A stretch of DNA of 64,000 nucleotides from Centropus unirufus (lineage: Eukaryota > Chordata > Aves > Cuculiformes > Centropidae), in assembly GCA_013397695.1 (NCBI GenBank), contig VYZI01000068.1:2541765-2605764 (forward strand), given 5' to 3'. The translations under genes and the position numbers were made by a program. Of this stretch, positions 10,481 to 20,900 are shown one piece after another; position 1 is the first letter of the stretch; every line of letters starts with the position of its first letter. The notes under the pieces are model-generated. The model was not told the origin of the DNA and ran no database searches. It saw nothing but the letters and a program-made list of their open reading frames with translations.

Positions 10481-13082
10481 GGCAATAATGTCAAATAATC
10501 CTCAGAGCTACTGTACGTTTGCGATGATAATATCAAAGACACTTCAGTAAACTGTTGAGTGTTCCCTGATAACGAAATTAGGCAAACTTAGATACTTTGT
10601 TGACATAAAGTAGCCTATCAATTTTAAACCCTCAATCGATCTCTATTCCTTAGTGTATCATAAATGTTAAGTTCATAAATTTATAATTTAATGGTATCTG
10701 TTTGGTATAAAGGTTGTAACAGGATACAGGAGCCCGTAATTCTTATAGTATCCTGTTGTTAGTCATACCGTAGTATATAGATTAAAATGTGTAACTAGGA
10801 TCCTTTCTGTCTAAGCATTTATTTGGTTCCAAGTAACTGAAGTATAAACATGGAGAAGGATATAAATTAAACATAATTTGCCAATGAATTAGGTATTTTT
10901 CTCCAATAAATACACATGTATATTAGTATCAATTAGTTTGTTGTATTATGACAGAGAAAGTTTCCACCAGACGTTAATTTCCATCATAAGTTACTGTCTA
11001 GAAACACATTAAAATAAAAATGTCAGAAGTAACAAAAATTTAGCTCATACATATGGAACTTAAAGAAATCCTTGCTTGTTGTATCTCTTTTAAGACACCT
11101 GAATTAATTTTGAAAGAGATACGTGTTTTCAACTCTAATTGGTGTCTGCAATGCATAAGAAAAAATACTTTTTTTTAATACAAAGCACGTGGAAATCTAG
11201 TTGTAAAAAGCATCTTGAGCTATTAATGACAGTATGGACTGATTTTAAATTGGTCACACTACAGTGAATGTCAAGGAATAATTCATAAATATAGCTGGCA
11301 GCTTGGCATGCTGGCAGCAAATGCAGTGCTTAACAAAGTGGGGAATATAGGGAGAGGAGAGACTAATATGATTTCTCTTATGACCCTTACTGTTGTCTTG
11401 AAAATAGGTCTTTATGGGTCCTCATGTTACAAAATACCCATTGCACAAGAGCCAACAATATGGACTGAAGCATCTACAGTTCAAAAAGATACCAATAACA
11501 ATGAAAGGAAAAATCAGTTATGGAGAGAACCCACAAACAGGTCAGTATTAATAATTGACCTTCATGATAATTGACCTAATCATAATTTCAATAATAAAAC
11601 TTACTGTATTCATTTCAGTAGTGGAAAGGCCCTCGTAGGTAAGTTTGTAAAAAATAAAGAAGATTAAAACATAATGGCTGAATTAATTAAGCAGCTTAAA
11701 CTTTTTAGTTTAAAGCAAGTTTCACAAATCCATCACGGGATAAACCCTTTCAAAGCCAAGAATGCAAGAAGTATGCATAAACATAAGAAATTGTGCTGTA
11801 TGTGTTCTGTAATATCATGAATCCTACTACATACATCTATGCATTTTTTGCAATGATTATATCATAATGAAAGCAATTCAGGAAAAAAAAAGGCAAATAG
11901 AATACCTATTTTCATTTAAAAGCAAGAGTTATATTTTAAGTGGGTCTGGTTTCTGTTCAGCTACTTCTTAGAGCATTTTCTCTTTTTACTCTAAAAGCTT
12001 ACATTTAATGAATTCTACCCAGTGCTACTTACAACCATTAAAACAAACATAATGTCTATTTTATTTTTACTGCTCAGAGTGTAAAACTGGAGAGAAATTT
12101 AATTTTTAATAAAATAAATTTCATAAAGATAGTAAATACATTTTTTAAAAAATTACAGCTACATTATTACAATAACCTATTGCAATAAAAATCAAAATAA
12201 CTTTATGAAATAATACTCGCTTCATCTGCCTCATTGTGATTGAAATTTTTATAATCTCACTTGGAAGGCCTGTTACAGCATTTCTGAAATTGCACAGGGT
12301 ATAACAAAACTTGCCTCTGGAAATACATATTTTTTTAATCTTTTTTCTCTTTCAAGACTAAAGAAAAGGAATTATAGAAAAAGCAGGTAGAGATCATTTA
12401 CAGTTAGAGTAGCAAGAAAATTCTACCTTCAGGTTTTTAATTCTGCTTTAATGCACCCTGTTGTGAGGAAGTTTAAAATCAGGAATAGAACTATTTGGTG
12501 CAATACATATGCACAGCGGGTAAGTTTAGATGCTGTGATGGCCCTTCAGTTTGTATTTCCTAGCTTTTTATTTTAAACTTACAAGAAATCCTGGTTTTGA
12601 AGAGAAAGGGGCTAATAGCACTTCCTGAGCCTGGCACAGGAACAAATCACATTATCCTTACTCATGAGAATAGTCTAATTAAACACAACAGGAGTCCTCA
12701 TATGGACATGGTAAAGCAAGCAGTATTTTGATGCCACCGAGGCAGATAAATGAAACTTCTCTGACTCTTTCAAACATGGTTCAGTCCTGATCTAAAAAAT
12801 CTCACTACTAAAAAAAGAAAAACATATAAATATACATCTGCACAAAGAGTCCTATTCACTTAAGTACTTCCATCATTTGTAGCCAAGAGTCTGTCTTCTA
12901 AAACACACTTTTTCAAGCTTTTTCAGTTGAACAATTACAAAATCTTTATACCTCAAAGATAAAGTAGTATTGTTACAATTGATTTTACAACTGAAGGGAA
13001 AAGTGAGCTAAAAAATTAAACCATTATTTGCTAATTTTATTTTGTCCGATCTGTTCGTTTGTTGCAAGCATAGGAACACGGA
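10481..13082. other. AT-rich intergenic DNA, no gene recognised
   Basis: AT-rich sequence with short chance ORFs only (for example 11308-11574, 88 codons, no recognisable motif). The one structure noted is an imperfect hairpin at 10704-10769, listed separately. No repeat family was recognised. Confidence 0.6.
10704..10769. repeat. Short inverted repeat (66-base imperfect hairpin)
   Basis: 'aacaggatac' at 10718-10727 is perfectly complementary to 'gtatcctgtt' at 10748-10757, with a 20-base loop. Beyond unequal internal loops, 'ggtat' (10704-10708) pairs with 'atacc' (10765-10769). The size is in the range of small hairpin RNAs or short palindromic DNA elements, but the outer stem is weak and nothing shows that it is transcribed. 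Confidence 0.35.
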
Positions 13083-13346
13083 ACCATAGAATGGTTTGGG
13101 TTGGAAAAGACCTTAAAGATCATCTTGTTCCAACCCTGCCATGATAGGCAGGGTCCCCTTCCACTGGATCAGCTTGCTCAAAGCCCTATCCAGCCTTGAA
13201 CAATTGCAGGAATGGGACACCCACAACGAGTTCCTGTGCCTCACCAGCCTCCCAGTATAGAATTTCTTCCCAAGGTCTTTCCCAACCAACACCTCCAAGT
13301 CCTTCTCCTCAGGGTTGCTCTCAATCCATTCTCTGCACATGCTGGG
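13083..13346 (-). repeat. CR1 LINE 3' end, minus strand, short 5'-truncated copy
   Basis: Typical reversed CR1 3' end: 'catagaatggtttgggttgg' near 13086, then 'accttaaagatcatcttgtt' and 'gggtccccttccactggatc'. It ends near 13346. A 75-codon minus frame (13340-13113) containing 'EKDLEVLVGKDLG' and 'MAGLEQDDL' is CR1-derived. A 16-base T run follows at 13358-13373. Confidence 0.9.
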
Positions 13347-15769
13347 TTATAAGATTATTTTTTTTTTTTTTTTGAAATTACATTTGAGACCATCTTATGG
13401 CATTTATGGAGAACGGAGGTTGAGAAAATTTAAATGATATAATGAAAGTAATCTCCAGTCATTTACTACAGATGATGCAAAGGTATGCTATGGCAGCAAA
13501 GACATTGCTTTCCCTCATTTCGGTGGGGAGCAAGTGTTGTGAAAGGGACAAGATCAGATCCTGGCATCAGCCTTGCATTTGTGAAGGATAAAGGAATGCA
13601 TAGTGCCCTTCCACACATACTGTCTCCTGCCACACCTCGTCTGGGACTGTGTCAGATCAGTTGATGTTGCAAGCCGAACTGAAAATAGTTATAATTATGC
13701 AAATATCAGGACCTGCTGGACTGGGACCCAACAAGCCATCATAAATGAAACTGTCAGTGACAAATTCACATTCTTTGTATGAAATTTGTCAATATCAAGG
13801 AGATGAGACAAACATTATTTTTACATAAAATAAATGAATCGTTTTCCAAAGCATTTTGAGTATATGTACTCTTATTTTCAAATTCTGTCTGATGAGGTGT
13901 TAGAATGGAAGCAAGTACATACTGCAATTACTACAGGGCTGAGGTTGGTGTTACAGATTTGTTGTTCTTTCAGAATGCCAGTGCTACAATGATGTTCAGG
14001 AGTAGATGAATGGCTTATCTGAATGAAAGTTTGCTTATCAAAACCAAACCCTGCTCATTAGACAAGACAGCTACTTCTTAGCGATGTTCCAGCATATAAA
14101 AATAAAGAAGACACAATTTTGCAAAAGTTTATTTTTAAACCCAATGTGAGTTTAAGAACTAAATGAAGTATTTCCTATTAAACATAATGTTGGAAATTTA
14201 CCACCTTTTAATGTTTTTTTTCCTTCTACTACATATATCATAGCATATGACTAGAGTAGAAAAACTGGCAGTCAACAAGTTTAAGTTTTAAAACGGAAAT
14301 TAGATAATGAAGGATTTAACAAATATGACTCTTAAATAAACTCTTAATTCCAACTTTATCAGAAATTCAATGTGGAGGAATGCATTGATAGTCGTGTGTG
14401 GACCAGCTGTAGTCAAGAACTACCCCAGCATTTGGACACGTGTAAATCATGGAGAGCTCCATGAACAGTAGGATGAAGTACAGAATGGATGGTGAAACAG
14501 ATATCAAACCATATGTTGCCATCCCAGTATCCTAGAGAAAAGAAGGTAATGTGGTTGTGCTGTTGGTGCATCTGCTCCATCACAAAGATAAGCAACAAGC
14601 CACTGACAAATTTTAAGCACATTTAATGACGGATCTCAAAATTACAAAGTTGTCTGGGGATTCGTAAAAGTTGGTAAGTGGACAGAAATCCAAATTAATA
14701 TACCTCCCTGTAGAAAAGCAATCATAACTTACCTCCTTACCTATTTAAGAGGCAATCATGACATGTGATGAGTCAGAACAAGAAAACTGGTCAACTTATA
14801 AGCCAACACTAAACCTCCAACTAACCATACTATTTATAGCAACATGCCTCACCGTATACACGTGGATATAGGAATAAAAAAGGGGAACTGCTGTGTGTTA
14901 ACTCTGAAGGGTGTTACATTTTTTAGTGACTGCTACAGAGTTCAAGGCTTACATTTCACTTCTGAAAAAAAAAGGCATGCGTTCTTGAATCTTCAAAAGC
15001 AGTTACATGTATAACTAAATAACTTATGCTTACAGAAACTTGAGGATCTCCAAACTCAGGTTATTTGGTTACGAGTTAGGACCATTATGAACATTAAATA
15101 GTTCATTCTGAAAAGAAGATGAATGGTTTTGGACAGCCTAACTTGAACGTTTGCATAATTGGTTGGTTTGTAGACTGGAATAGTAATGTAACACTTCTAC
15201 ATAGTCAAAAGCTTTACCTTTTTGATTGACCTTGTTTGTTTTTACGGGAAATGAGGCAAAGTAAAACAAGCAATAGCATTGTTCATTGACTTATCCAAAT
15301 TAAGGACTTTCTGGAACAGGACTTACTTCAGTCAAGGACAGAAAGAGCAAGTGCAAATTGAAACATAGTACTCCATCAGCTCATCATTATTCACCAGCGG
15401 GAAGATAGAGTGCCCAGAACTTGGCTTGTGATACACAGGAGCTTCTCATCCGCTACAGGAGAAAGTCTGCCTGGTTATTGCAATGGAACACCCTCCTTCG
15501 GAGGTTTCAAGACGGTTGACTCTGTAGTAAGGCAGTTAAGCACATGTTTATTCTGTTTTTCCAGTTCTGCTATGGGGCTGGTGGGAATAGAACCTTTGCC
15601 TTCCCTCCACCCCCTCCAAATACACAAAACTAAGTATTCCTTTACTTTGAGTCATATAAGTTGCTCGTAGATGGTGGCAAATTGTAAAGGAATTTCATTC
15701 CAAGAAAACATTGTGTTTACTCCCCTAACCTATCTTTTGGGTTTTCTCCCCGTCTTTTGGAGAATTCTG
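13347..15769. other. Upstream flank of NBEA, no gene recognised
   Basis: AT-rich intergenic DNA. A 69-codon minus frame at 14622-14413 and an 86-codon plus frame at 15410-15670 show no recognisable motif and are taken as chance. Base composition becomes less AT-rich from about 15400 towards the CpG island. Confidence 0.55.
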
Positions 15770-16240
15770 AAATAACATTGGTTCTGCAACTCCCAGCTTA
15801 CCACTCTTCTAGTCCTGTCTATGCGTTTGGGCTACGCATACTGATAAGCACGCACAGTCCCTGCAAACAAGTAAATATACTCTATTTACAAGTACATAGA
15901 GCGACTGCACCTAATAGTACAGGGATGAAGTCTTTCTTCTCTTGGTGGTGCTTCGAGCAGCTTGTGATCCTGGAGGATATCGTTAATGAGTCCTGCTGAT
16001 TCACTGTATTTATACAGTTTATTATCTAAATCAAGATATACCAGCAATCCAGCCAAATTCCCAAATCTGGGGTTACAGAAGATACAGGATGAACAGCGTT
16101 TCGAAACCAGGGGACAAGATTTGATGTAAGATTTAACTTTGTGATGACAGTCACTACAAAGCCAAGACAGAATGTGTTTCTGAACAGGGATGGATTATCT
16201 CTAGCAGACGTAGAGAAATACATACAACTTTATTCAAATC
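15770..16240 (-). mobile_element. Candidate solitary LTR of an endogenous retrovirus (antisense to NBEA)
   Basis: Read on the minus strand, this block has the flavour of an avian retroviral LTR: an AATAAA signal (16023-16018) next to a phrase like 'gtgaatcagcaggactcatt' that I associate with the R-U5 part of avian ERV LTRs, and a composition different from its flanks. No clear TG...CA ends or target-site duplication were found, so the limits are approximate. It lies about 0.5 kb upstream of the NBEA CpG island. It could instead be unique upstream sequence; a repeat-library search would settle this. Confidence 0.35.
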
Positions 16241-16659
16241 ACAATTTGCATAATTTGAGCCTACTCAAAACTTTCCTGTTTCTCTGATCCAATACTGGAA
16301 AGGCTTGAAAAAAATTCCCATTGTGTGAGGCATCACTGAGACCAAGGGGCTCAGTAAAACCACTGCTGACTGGAAAGCTCTGCATGGAACACCTCCACCA
16401 AGAACCAGGAGTATGGAAAAAGGATGCTCAGTTTTCCAGAATTCTGGAAAAATATCCCTCTCCTCGGAGAAGCAGCACAGGCGCTCTCAGTCTGAAAACC
16501 CCTAGGGTTTCCCCTAGGTTTCCCCATGCCTATGGGGACCAGAGATCTCGCTCTCATTGGAATTTGACCATTTCCTAGGACTGGAATTGCGGTATCTCCC
16601 CTACAAAAAAAAATAATCCAGAACAAACCCATAAAAGGTCCCTACTCAGCCGCTTTTCC
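16241..16659. other. Proximal upstream flank of the CpG island
   Basis: Transition from AT-rich intergenic DNA to the island. It holds short chance ORFs on both strands. 'cccctagggtttcccctagg' (16499-16518) is a doubled 'cccctaggttt' motif. No TATA box or initiator could be tied to a start site here. Confidence 0.5.
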
Positions 16660-16793
16660 TCACACGCCGGCGTGCAGCCAGCGTGGGCAAGGCACGGCAG
16701 AGCCCCCGGAGGCCGGGAAGCGCGGGAGCCGGGCCGAGGAGCCCAGCCCGGGCGGCGGGGCCGCAGCCCGGGGTCCCCCAGCGGCCGGGGCCG

Positions 16794-17051
16794 NNNNNNN
16801 NNNNNNNNNNNNNNNNNNNNNNNNNNNNNNNNNNNNNNNNNNNNNNNNNNNNNNNNNNNNNNNNNNNNNNNNNNNNNNNNNNNNNNNNNNNNNNNNNNNN
16901 NNNNNNNNNNNNNNNNNNNNNNNNNNNNNNNNNNNNNNNNNNNNNNNNNNNNNNNNNNNNNNNNNNNNNNNNNNNNNNNNNNNNNNNNNNNNNNNNNNNN
17001 NNNNNNNNNNNNNNNNNNNNNNNNNNNNNNNNNNNNNNNNNNNNNNNNNNN
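16794..17051. other. Assembly gap (258 N) inside the CpG island
   Basis: Unknown bases within the densest GC part of the promoter. Short-read assemblies commonly drop out in such GC-rich DNA. Whether 258 is the real size is unknown. Frames that cross it (for example on the minus strand 17813-16575) have no meaning. Confidence 0.99.
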
Positions 17052-17104
17052 CGGCGGGCTCGGCGCAGGCGCCCTGGCGGCTACCGCAGGCAGGGGGCGG
17101 CAAC

Positions 17105-17116
17105 ATGGCGGCGTGA
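17105..17116 (+). promoter_or_regulatory. Upstream ORF 1 (Met-Ala-Ala-stop) embedded in the YY1-like site
   Basis: ATG GCG GCG TGA, with A at -3 and G at +4, a strong Kozak context. If transcripts start upstream of it, scanning ribosomes should often initiate here, end after three codons, and need to reinitiate about 300 bases later at the NBEA start. The ATG is part of the YY1-type motif, so it could instead lie at or upstream of the start site and be transcribed only in longer messages. Confidence 0.55.
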
Positions 17117-17377
17117 GCGGCGGCGGCTCGGGCTCCACAACAACAGCAGCAGCGGCGGCAGCGGCCGCTCGCCTCGCCGTCGGCTCCGCTCGCCTCGGTG
17201 TCCGCGCTCGGCGGCGCCCGCCTCTGCCGCCCCGCGGCGGGGGGGCGGCCCCGGCTCGGCTCGGCCTTCGGCTAACGGGGCACCGGCGCCCATAATAATC
17301 CCTGATTATAGCGGAGCGGGGGAGCGGCGCCTGGGACGGTGCCTGCGCCTCGGGCCGGCTCCCTGCGGCCCCGGTGG

Positions 17378-17407
17378 ATGCGGGGAGGCGGCGGCAGGTG
17401 CCGGTAG
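17378..17407 (+). promoter_or_regulatory. Upstream ORF 2 (nine codons), ends 13 bases before the NBEA start
   Basis: ATG at 17378 opens a nine-codon frame rich in Gly and Arg that ends at TAG 17405-17407. Its Kozak context is weak (T at -3, C at +4), so many ribosomes would pass it. The 13-base gap to the main ATG is too short for efficient reinitiation, so any ribosome that uses this frame would probably be lost to NBEA. Confidence 0.5.
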
Positions 17408-17420
17408 CGGCGGGGGGTGA

Positions 17421-17675
17421 ATGGCGAGCGAGAAGCCGGTGTCGGGGCCGGACCCGCAGCCCGCGGGGCTCGTCTCCGTCGGGGCCGGAGGCGGCGGCGC
17501 GGCGGTGATGGGCGAGCTGAGGGCGTCGGGCTCCGGGTCCGTGGTGCTCCCCGCGGGGATGATTAACCCGTCGGTGCCGATCCGCAATATCCGCATGAAA
17601 TTCGCCGTCCTCATCGGACTCATCCAGGTCGGGGAGGTCAGCAACCGGGACATCGTGGAGACGGTGCTGAACCTG
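17421..17675 (+). CDS. NBEA: NBEA (neurobeachin) first coding exon, partial CDS
   Basis: Neurobeachin is a cytosolic, membrane-associated scaffold of nearly 3,000 residues with an armadillo-like N-terminal region, a PKA-anchoring segment, a PH-like domain, a BEACH domain and WD40 repeats. It acts in trans-Golgi and synaptic membrane traffic. This exon encodes only its first 85 residues. They begin 'MASEKPVSGPDPQPAGLVSV', pass a variable Gly/Ala-rich stretch (residues 21-29), and reach the near-invariant block 'MINPSVPIRNIRMKFAVLIG' (47-66) and 'LIQVGEVSNRDIVETVLNL' (67-85), which identifies NBEA rather than its paralogue LRBA. The exon ends 'aacctg|gtaagc', a canonical donor at 17676, in phase 0, which fits the known 'LNL' junction. 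The frame stays open past the donor to 18047 only because of GC-rich DNA. The start at 17421 was chosen from the 'MASEKP' N-terminus. M30 and M47 are in-frame alternatives, but nothing favours them. Confidence 0.95.
17537..17549 (-). promoter_or_regulatory. REST/RE1-like core inside NBEA exon 1
   Basis: The minus strand reads 'gagcaccacggac', with 12 consecutive bases identical to the centre of the consensus neuron-restrictive silencer element (the left half-site apart from its first C, the spacer, and the start of the right half-site). The right half diverges ('ggaccc' against 'ggacag'). It overlaps codons for 'GSVVL'. REST represses many neuronal genes, which suits NBEA, but the match is partial and lies in GC-rich coding sequence. 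Confidence 0.3.
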
Positions 17676-17960
17676 GTAAGCGGCTCGGCACCTCGCCCCG
17701 GCGACGCCCTGGGCACCGGCCCGCTTCCCACCTCTTCCCGCCGCAGCCCCGGAGGGACCTTCATCTTCCCGGCCCCCGTGTCCCTCCCGCGCGCACGGCC
17801 CTTCCCCGACCATCTTTCCTTCCCTCGTCCCCCTCTCTCCGCGTTAACACCGCGACCTGCCCTTCCCCTCGTCGTGCGTGTGACAGGAGCCCCCCCTCAG
17901 CGCTCCCTCAACTCCGCGCAGGACCCTTCCTGGTGCAGGCAGGCCACTTTTCCCCTTCCC

Positions 17961-20900
17961 ACTGCCCCCTCGCCCACCGACCCGGCCGTCTCCCGCAGAA
18001 CTGGAGTGTGTGCGATTCACAGTGTTAAAAATAAGGAGATTGAGTAATTTGCAGTTTGGGGTTCTGGACACTGCCCTATAACCTGGTGGCTTCCTCCTTG
18101 AAAGAAGAGCGATGTGAATGTAGTATGTGTTTTTAATTGAAAAACAATAAAATAGCAGCCCGAGATGGTGTCTTAGTAGCTGAAACATGTGAAGGGTTTA
18201 ACCCTGTTAGCTCAGAACTAGTTGAGTGTTTTATGTAAAAGAAGGGAAGGGGGGGGGCGGGGAAGGAGATTTTTGCAAGGGTTTAATGCGATTTCGTGTC
18301 TGTAATAAAGAGTTAGTTGTATTGCAGTATTGTATTGGGTTGGTTGTGTCTTAATAATTTGCCATGCTTTCCAAAACACATTCTTGCCTGTGAAGTAAGT
18401 GCTGTTGCTAATTTCGTTTAAGCTCCATGCATTGCAAAACGTTGTTCTACACTGGTAAATAGCTTGAAACAAGAAGATGCTAAAACGTAGCTCCTTAGTC
18501 ATCTGCTCACTTCATGGAGTGAAAGAGTTACTGCAGGACTGTATGACTTAATGTTTTTGCGCTACCTACACCAAAGCCTGAGGAACCTACAGAAGCCAAA
18601 GGAGTGGATCTAAAAATGAATCACTTTCAATTATGTGCAATTTGGTGCTGCTCCTGAATGCAAGATTTGCTGCAGCAAAGCTTTTGAAGCAGTTCAGTCA
18701 ATGAAATATCCTCAATTTTTGCATATAAAATAGGGTAGAAAAATGACTGTTCAAAACTGAATGGCAATTAATTGAAACTGCTTTTGTTTCAAATGAGTTT
18801 AATGCTTCTAACCTCCACTCAATTTATACAGCGTCATGTAAAGATGGTATTTTGTTCCAAACACTTTAAAAGAATGTAGTCTTCTGTTTGACAGTTATTT
18901 GCATTTGACCTAGCACAGACTGAATGGAAAAGCTGCAGCATGCAGGGAAAGACATGGTTTGGTCAGATCATTTTAATATTTATGGCTGATCTGAACACAG
19001 GGTTAAAGCCCTACTAGTTTTGTGAATATGTCAGAACAGTAATCAGGTATATTTCCTACTTCTCTCTACAAGCTGTGTGACCCTTAACTGAAACATAATT
19101 TGCAAATTTTTTTTTGTTTTGGTACAAGTGTGGTACCCGTCATCATAACTTTACTGGTTTATTACCCATTCCTTTAAAAGTAGCTCTCAAAATACCGGAA
19201 TGATATGAAGTTATTTTATTAATTGGTTTCCTATAGATCATGGCAGACACAGGGATGTTTAATCCTTTCTGGTCATCTTCTTTCCTTCTTACTGATATTT
19301 AAGCTTATTTGAAATCTGGCTGTTAATGCATCACCAACTAGACTAACATTGGCTTGTCTTTGAGGGTAGAGGTTGGAACGTATTTTGGTGTTTGTGTGGA
19401 GTGCATACAGTGCTTGTTACAGTGCTTGTCTATAAGACCTACCTACTAATTAGTTCCTATGTCTGAAAACTACACTTGTACTTAAAAATAAATGCGAGAG
19501 CATTTAACAGTGCTCTCAGCATTAGGAAACATAAATGAATGTGAAACTGCTTGGGAGTCTGCTGCAGTAGCGATGCATTCTGGATCAGTCATTACTTAAC
19601 AGATGGACTCTAATATAGTAGTCAGTATTCCCAAAGCAGAGAAAGGTTTTATTGGGTCTGCTAATCTTTTTCTTCTCAGGGCAATGAATGTCTCCAACTC
19701 CAACCCAATGCTCCAACATTCAGGGCAATGAATGTCTCCAACTTACCCGTATGGGAAACAAACAGTGAATATAGCAGATAGAAAGTAAAGCTAATGACAT
19801 ATACCTGAAGTACTAAAAATTATCTGATTCTATATTAAGTATTTAAATAGCAACTTTAAAAAAGTGGTTATATATCTTAGAAGCATTATTTGGGGGGCTG
19901 CAAGTGGAGAAAACTATTTGGTTTTTTTTCTGTTTGATTTTTTTTATTTTAGCATTTACCTTTACTCTTTCTGAATGAGTTCTGAGGCAAGTGTGATAAT
20001 GAGTGAACAGTGTTTAAAGACCTGATCTTGGTTTGATATATCAGTTGATATGTTAAATGTCTGAGAGAAATAGAACCCATCTGTACTGGGTATCTGTAAG
20101 CCATTTGGTAAGAGTGTTTTAGTATCATAATTCTGCATAACTGAGGCTTCTTTTATTAATGGAGAGAATCAGAAATTAAAGATTGAGATACTTATTTTCT
20201 TATCTGAGATTACTTCTGTTTTCTTTGTAAAGCTTAGATAAGCCAATTCATTCTCCTTGCGTCTACTTGGAAGCATCAGCAATTAGCTGAGACAAAACTT
20301 TGGTTTGGCTTGCCCTTGACATGGCCACTTTTCTTTCCCATTAAGTTTTCTTCTTAGGTTTCCTCTTGGATGGGTTTTATTTTTAAATGTTAGTTTTGGT
20401 AGCCCCAAACTGTGATGTCTGTTACTGCATTTCAGACTTACTTCATGTGGTTTCTTCTGATGTTCATGGACATGGTGATTTATTGTATCTGTGAGGTGAT
20501 GAAGTGCTTTTTATGCAGTGCTGGAAATCTCTTTCCGTGTCTAATACGTTGTTAGATTTTCAGCTTTGCTAAATTTTAACAGTTGACTGTCGGCTCAGGC
20601 AGTATTTTGTTCATGGGCATGCCTATGCTGTTCATGGGATTAGTTGTTTCTCTCAATGCTTTTCTTTTTCTTAGTGGCACTTCTTTTCCTCTGAACTTAC
20701 TATGTGTTCAAAATTTTGTTCTACTAGTGAGTTCTTTTTTCATGAAGCATTGCTTGGTAGCATTTCTAGTATTGCTTGTGTTATTCTTCATTGTTTAACA
20801 TTACAGTGGAAGACACTGTGGAGAGAGGGTTCAGTGCTTTATATGCTAATGCCTACGAATTACTTATTAACACTAGCCCTTTTTTAAGAGATAACTACTG

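Larger units (their letters stand above)
17052..17420 (+). promoter_or_regulatory. NBEA: NBEA core promoter and 5' leader: NRF1-like site, YY1-like site, homeodomain-like patch
   Basis: Just after the gap, 'ggcgcaggcgcc' (17062-17073) is close to the NRF1 palindrome, with a mismatch in the middle. 'caacatggcggc' (17101-17112) matches the YY1 consensus, which in CpG promoters usually sits a few tens of bases downstream of the transcription start; this suggests initiation near 17060-17100, possibly partly in the gap. An unusual AT-rich island at about 17291-17311 contains TAATCC (bicoid/OTX-type homeodomain core) and a nearby ATTA. CAA/CAG-type repeats follow at 17138-17160. The main ATG has a weak -3 base (T) but +4 G. 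Motif matches are by eye only. Confidence 0.6.
16660..17960 (+). promoter_or_regulatory. NBEA: NBEA CpG-island promoter region
   Basis: A sharp rise in G+C and CpG from about 16660, decaying by about 17960 inside intron 1, against AT-rich DNA on both sides. The island spans the NBEA leader and first coding exon, as is usual for broadly or neuronally expressed vertebrate genes. No TATA box is seen. GC-box-like runs such as 'gggcggcggggcc' occur before the gap. The middle (16794-17051) is unsequenced, so the true transcription start may be hidden. Long open frames on both strands here result from the near absence of A/T-rich stop codons plus the run of N, not from genes. Confidence 0.9.

Noticed and set aside
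16575..17813. 412-codon minus-strand frame and several other long frames across the CpG island
   Set aside because: They read through the 258-base gap and GC-rich DNA that lacks stop codons. Alternative frames of the same DNA are equally open, and only the NBEA frame has known homology.
17676..18047. Continuation of the NBEA frame past the exon for another 123 codons
   Set aside because: The known protein continues differently after 'VLNL', and a canonical GT donor lies exactly at 17676. The extension is intron.
18248..18262. G-rich run as a G-quadruplex
   Set aside because: A single long G run and one 'gcgggg' do not give four separated G tracts of three or more with short loops.
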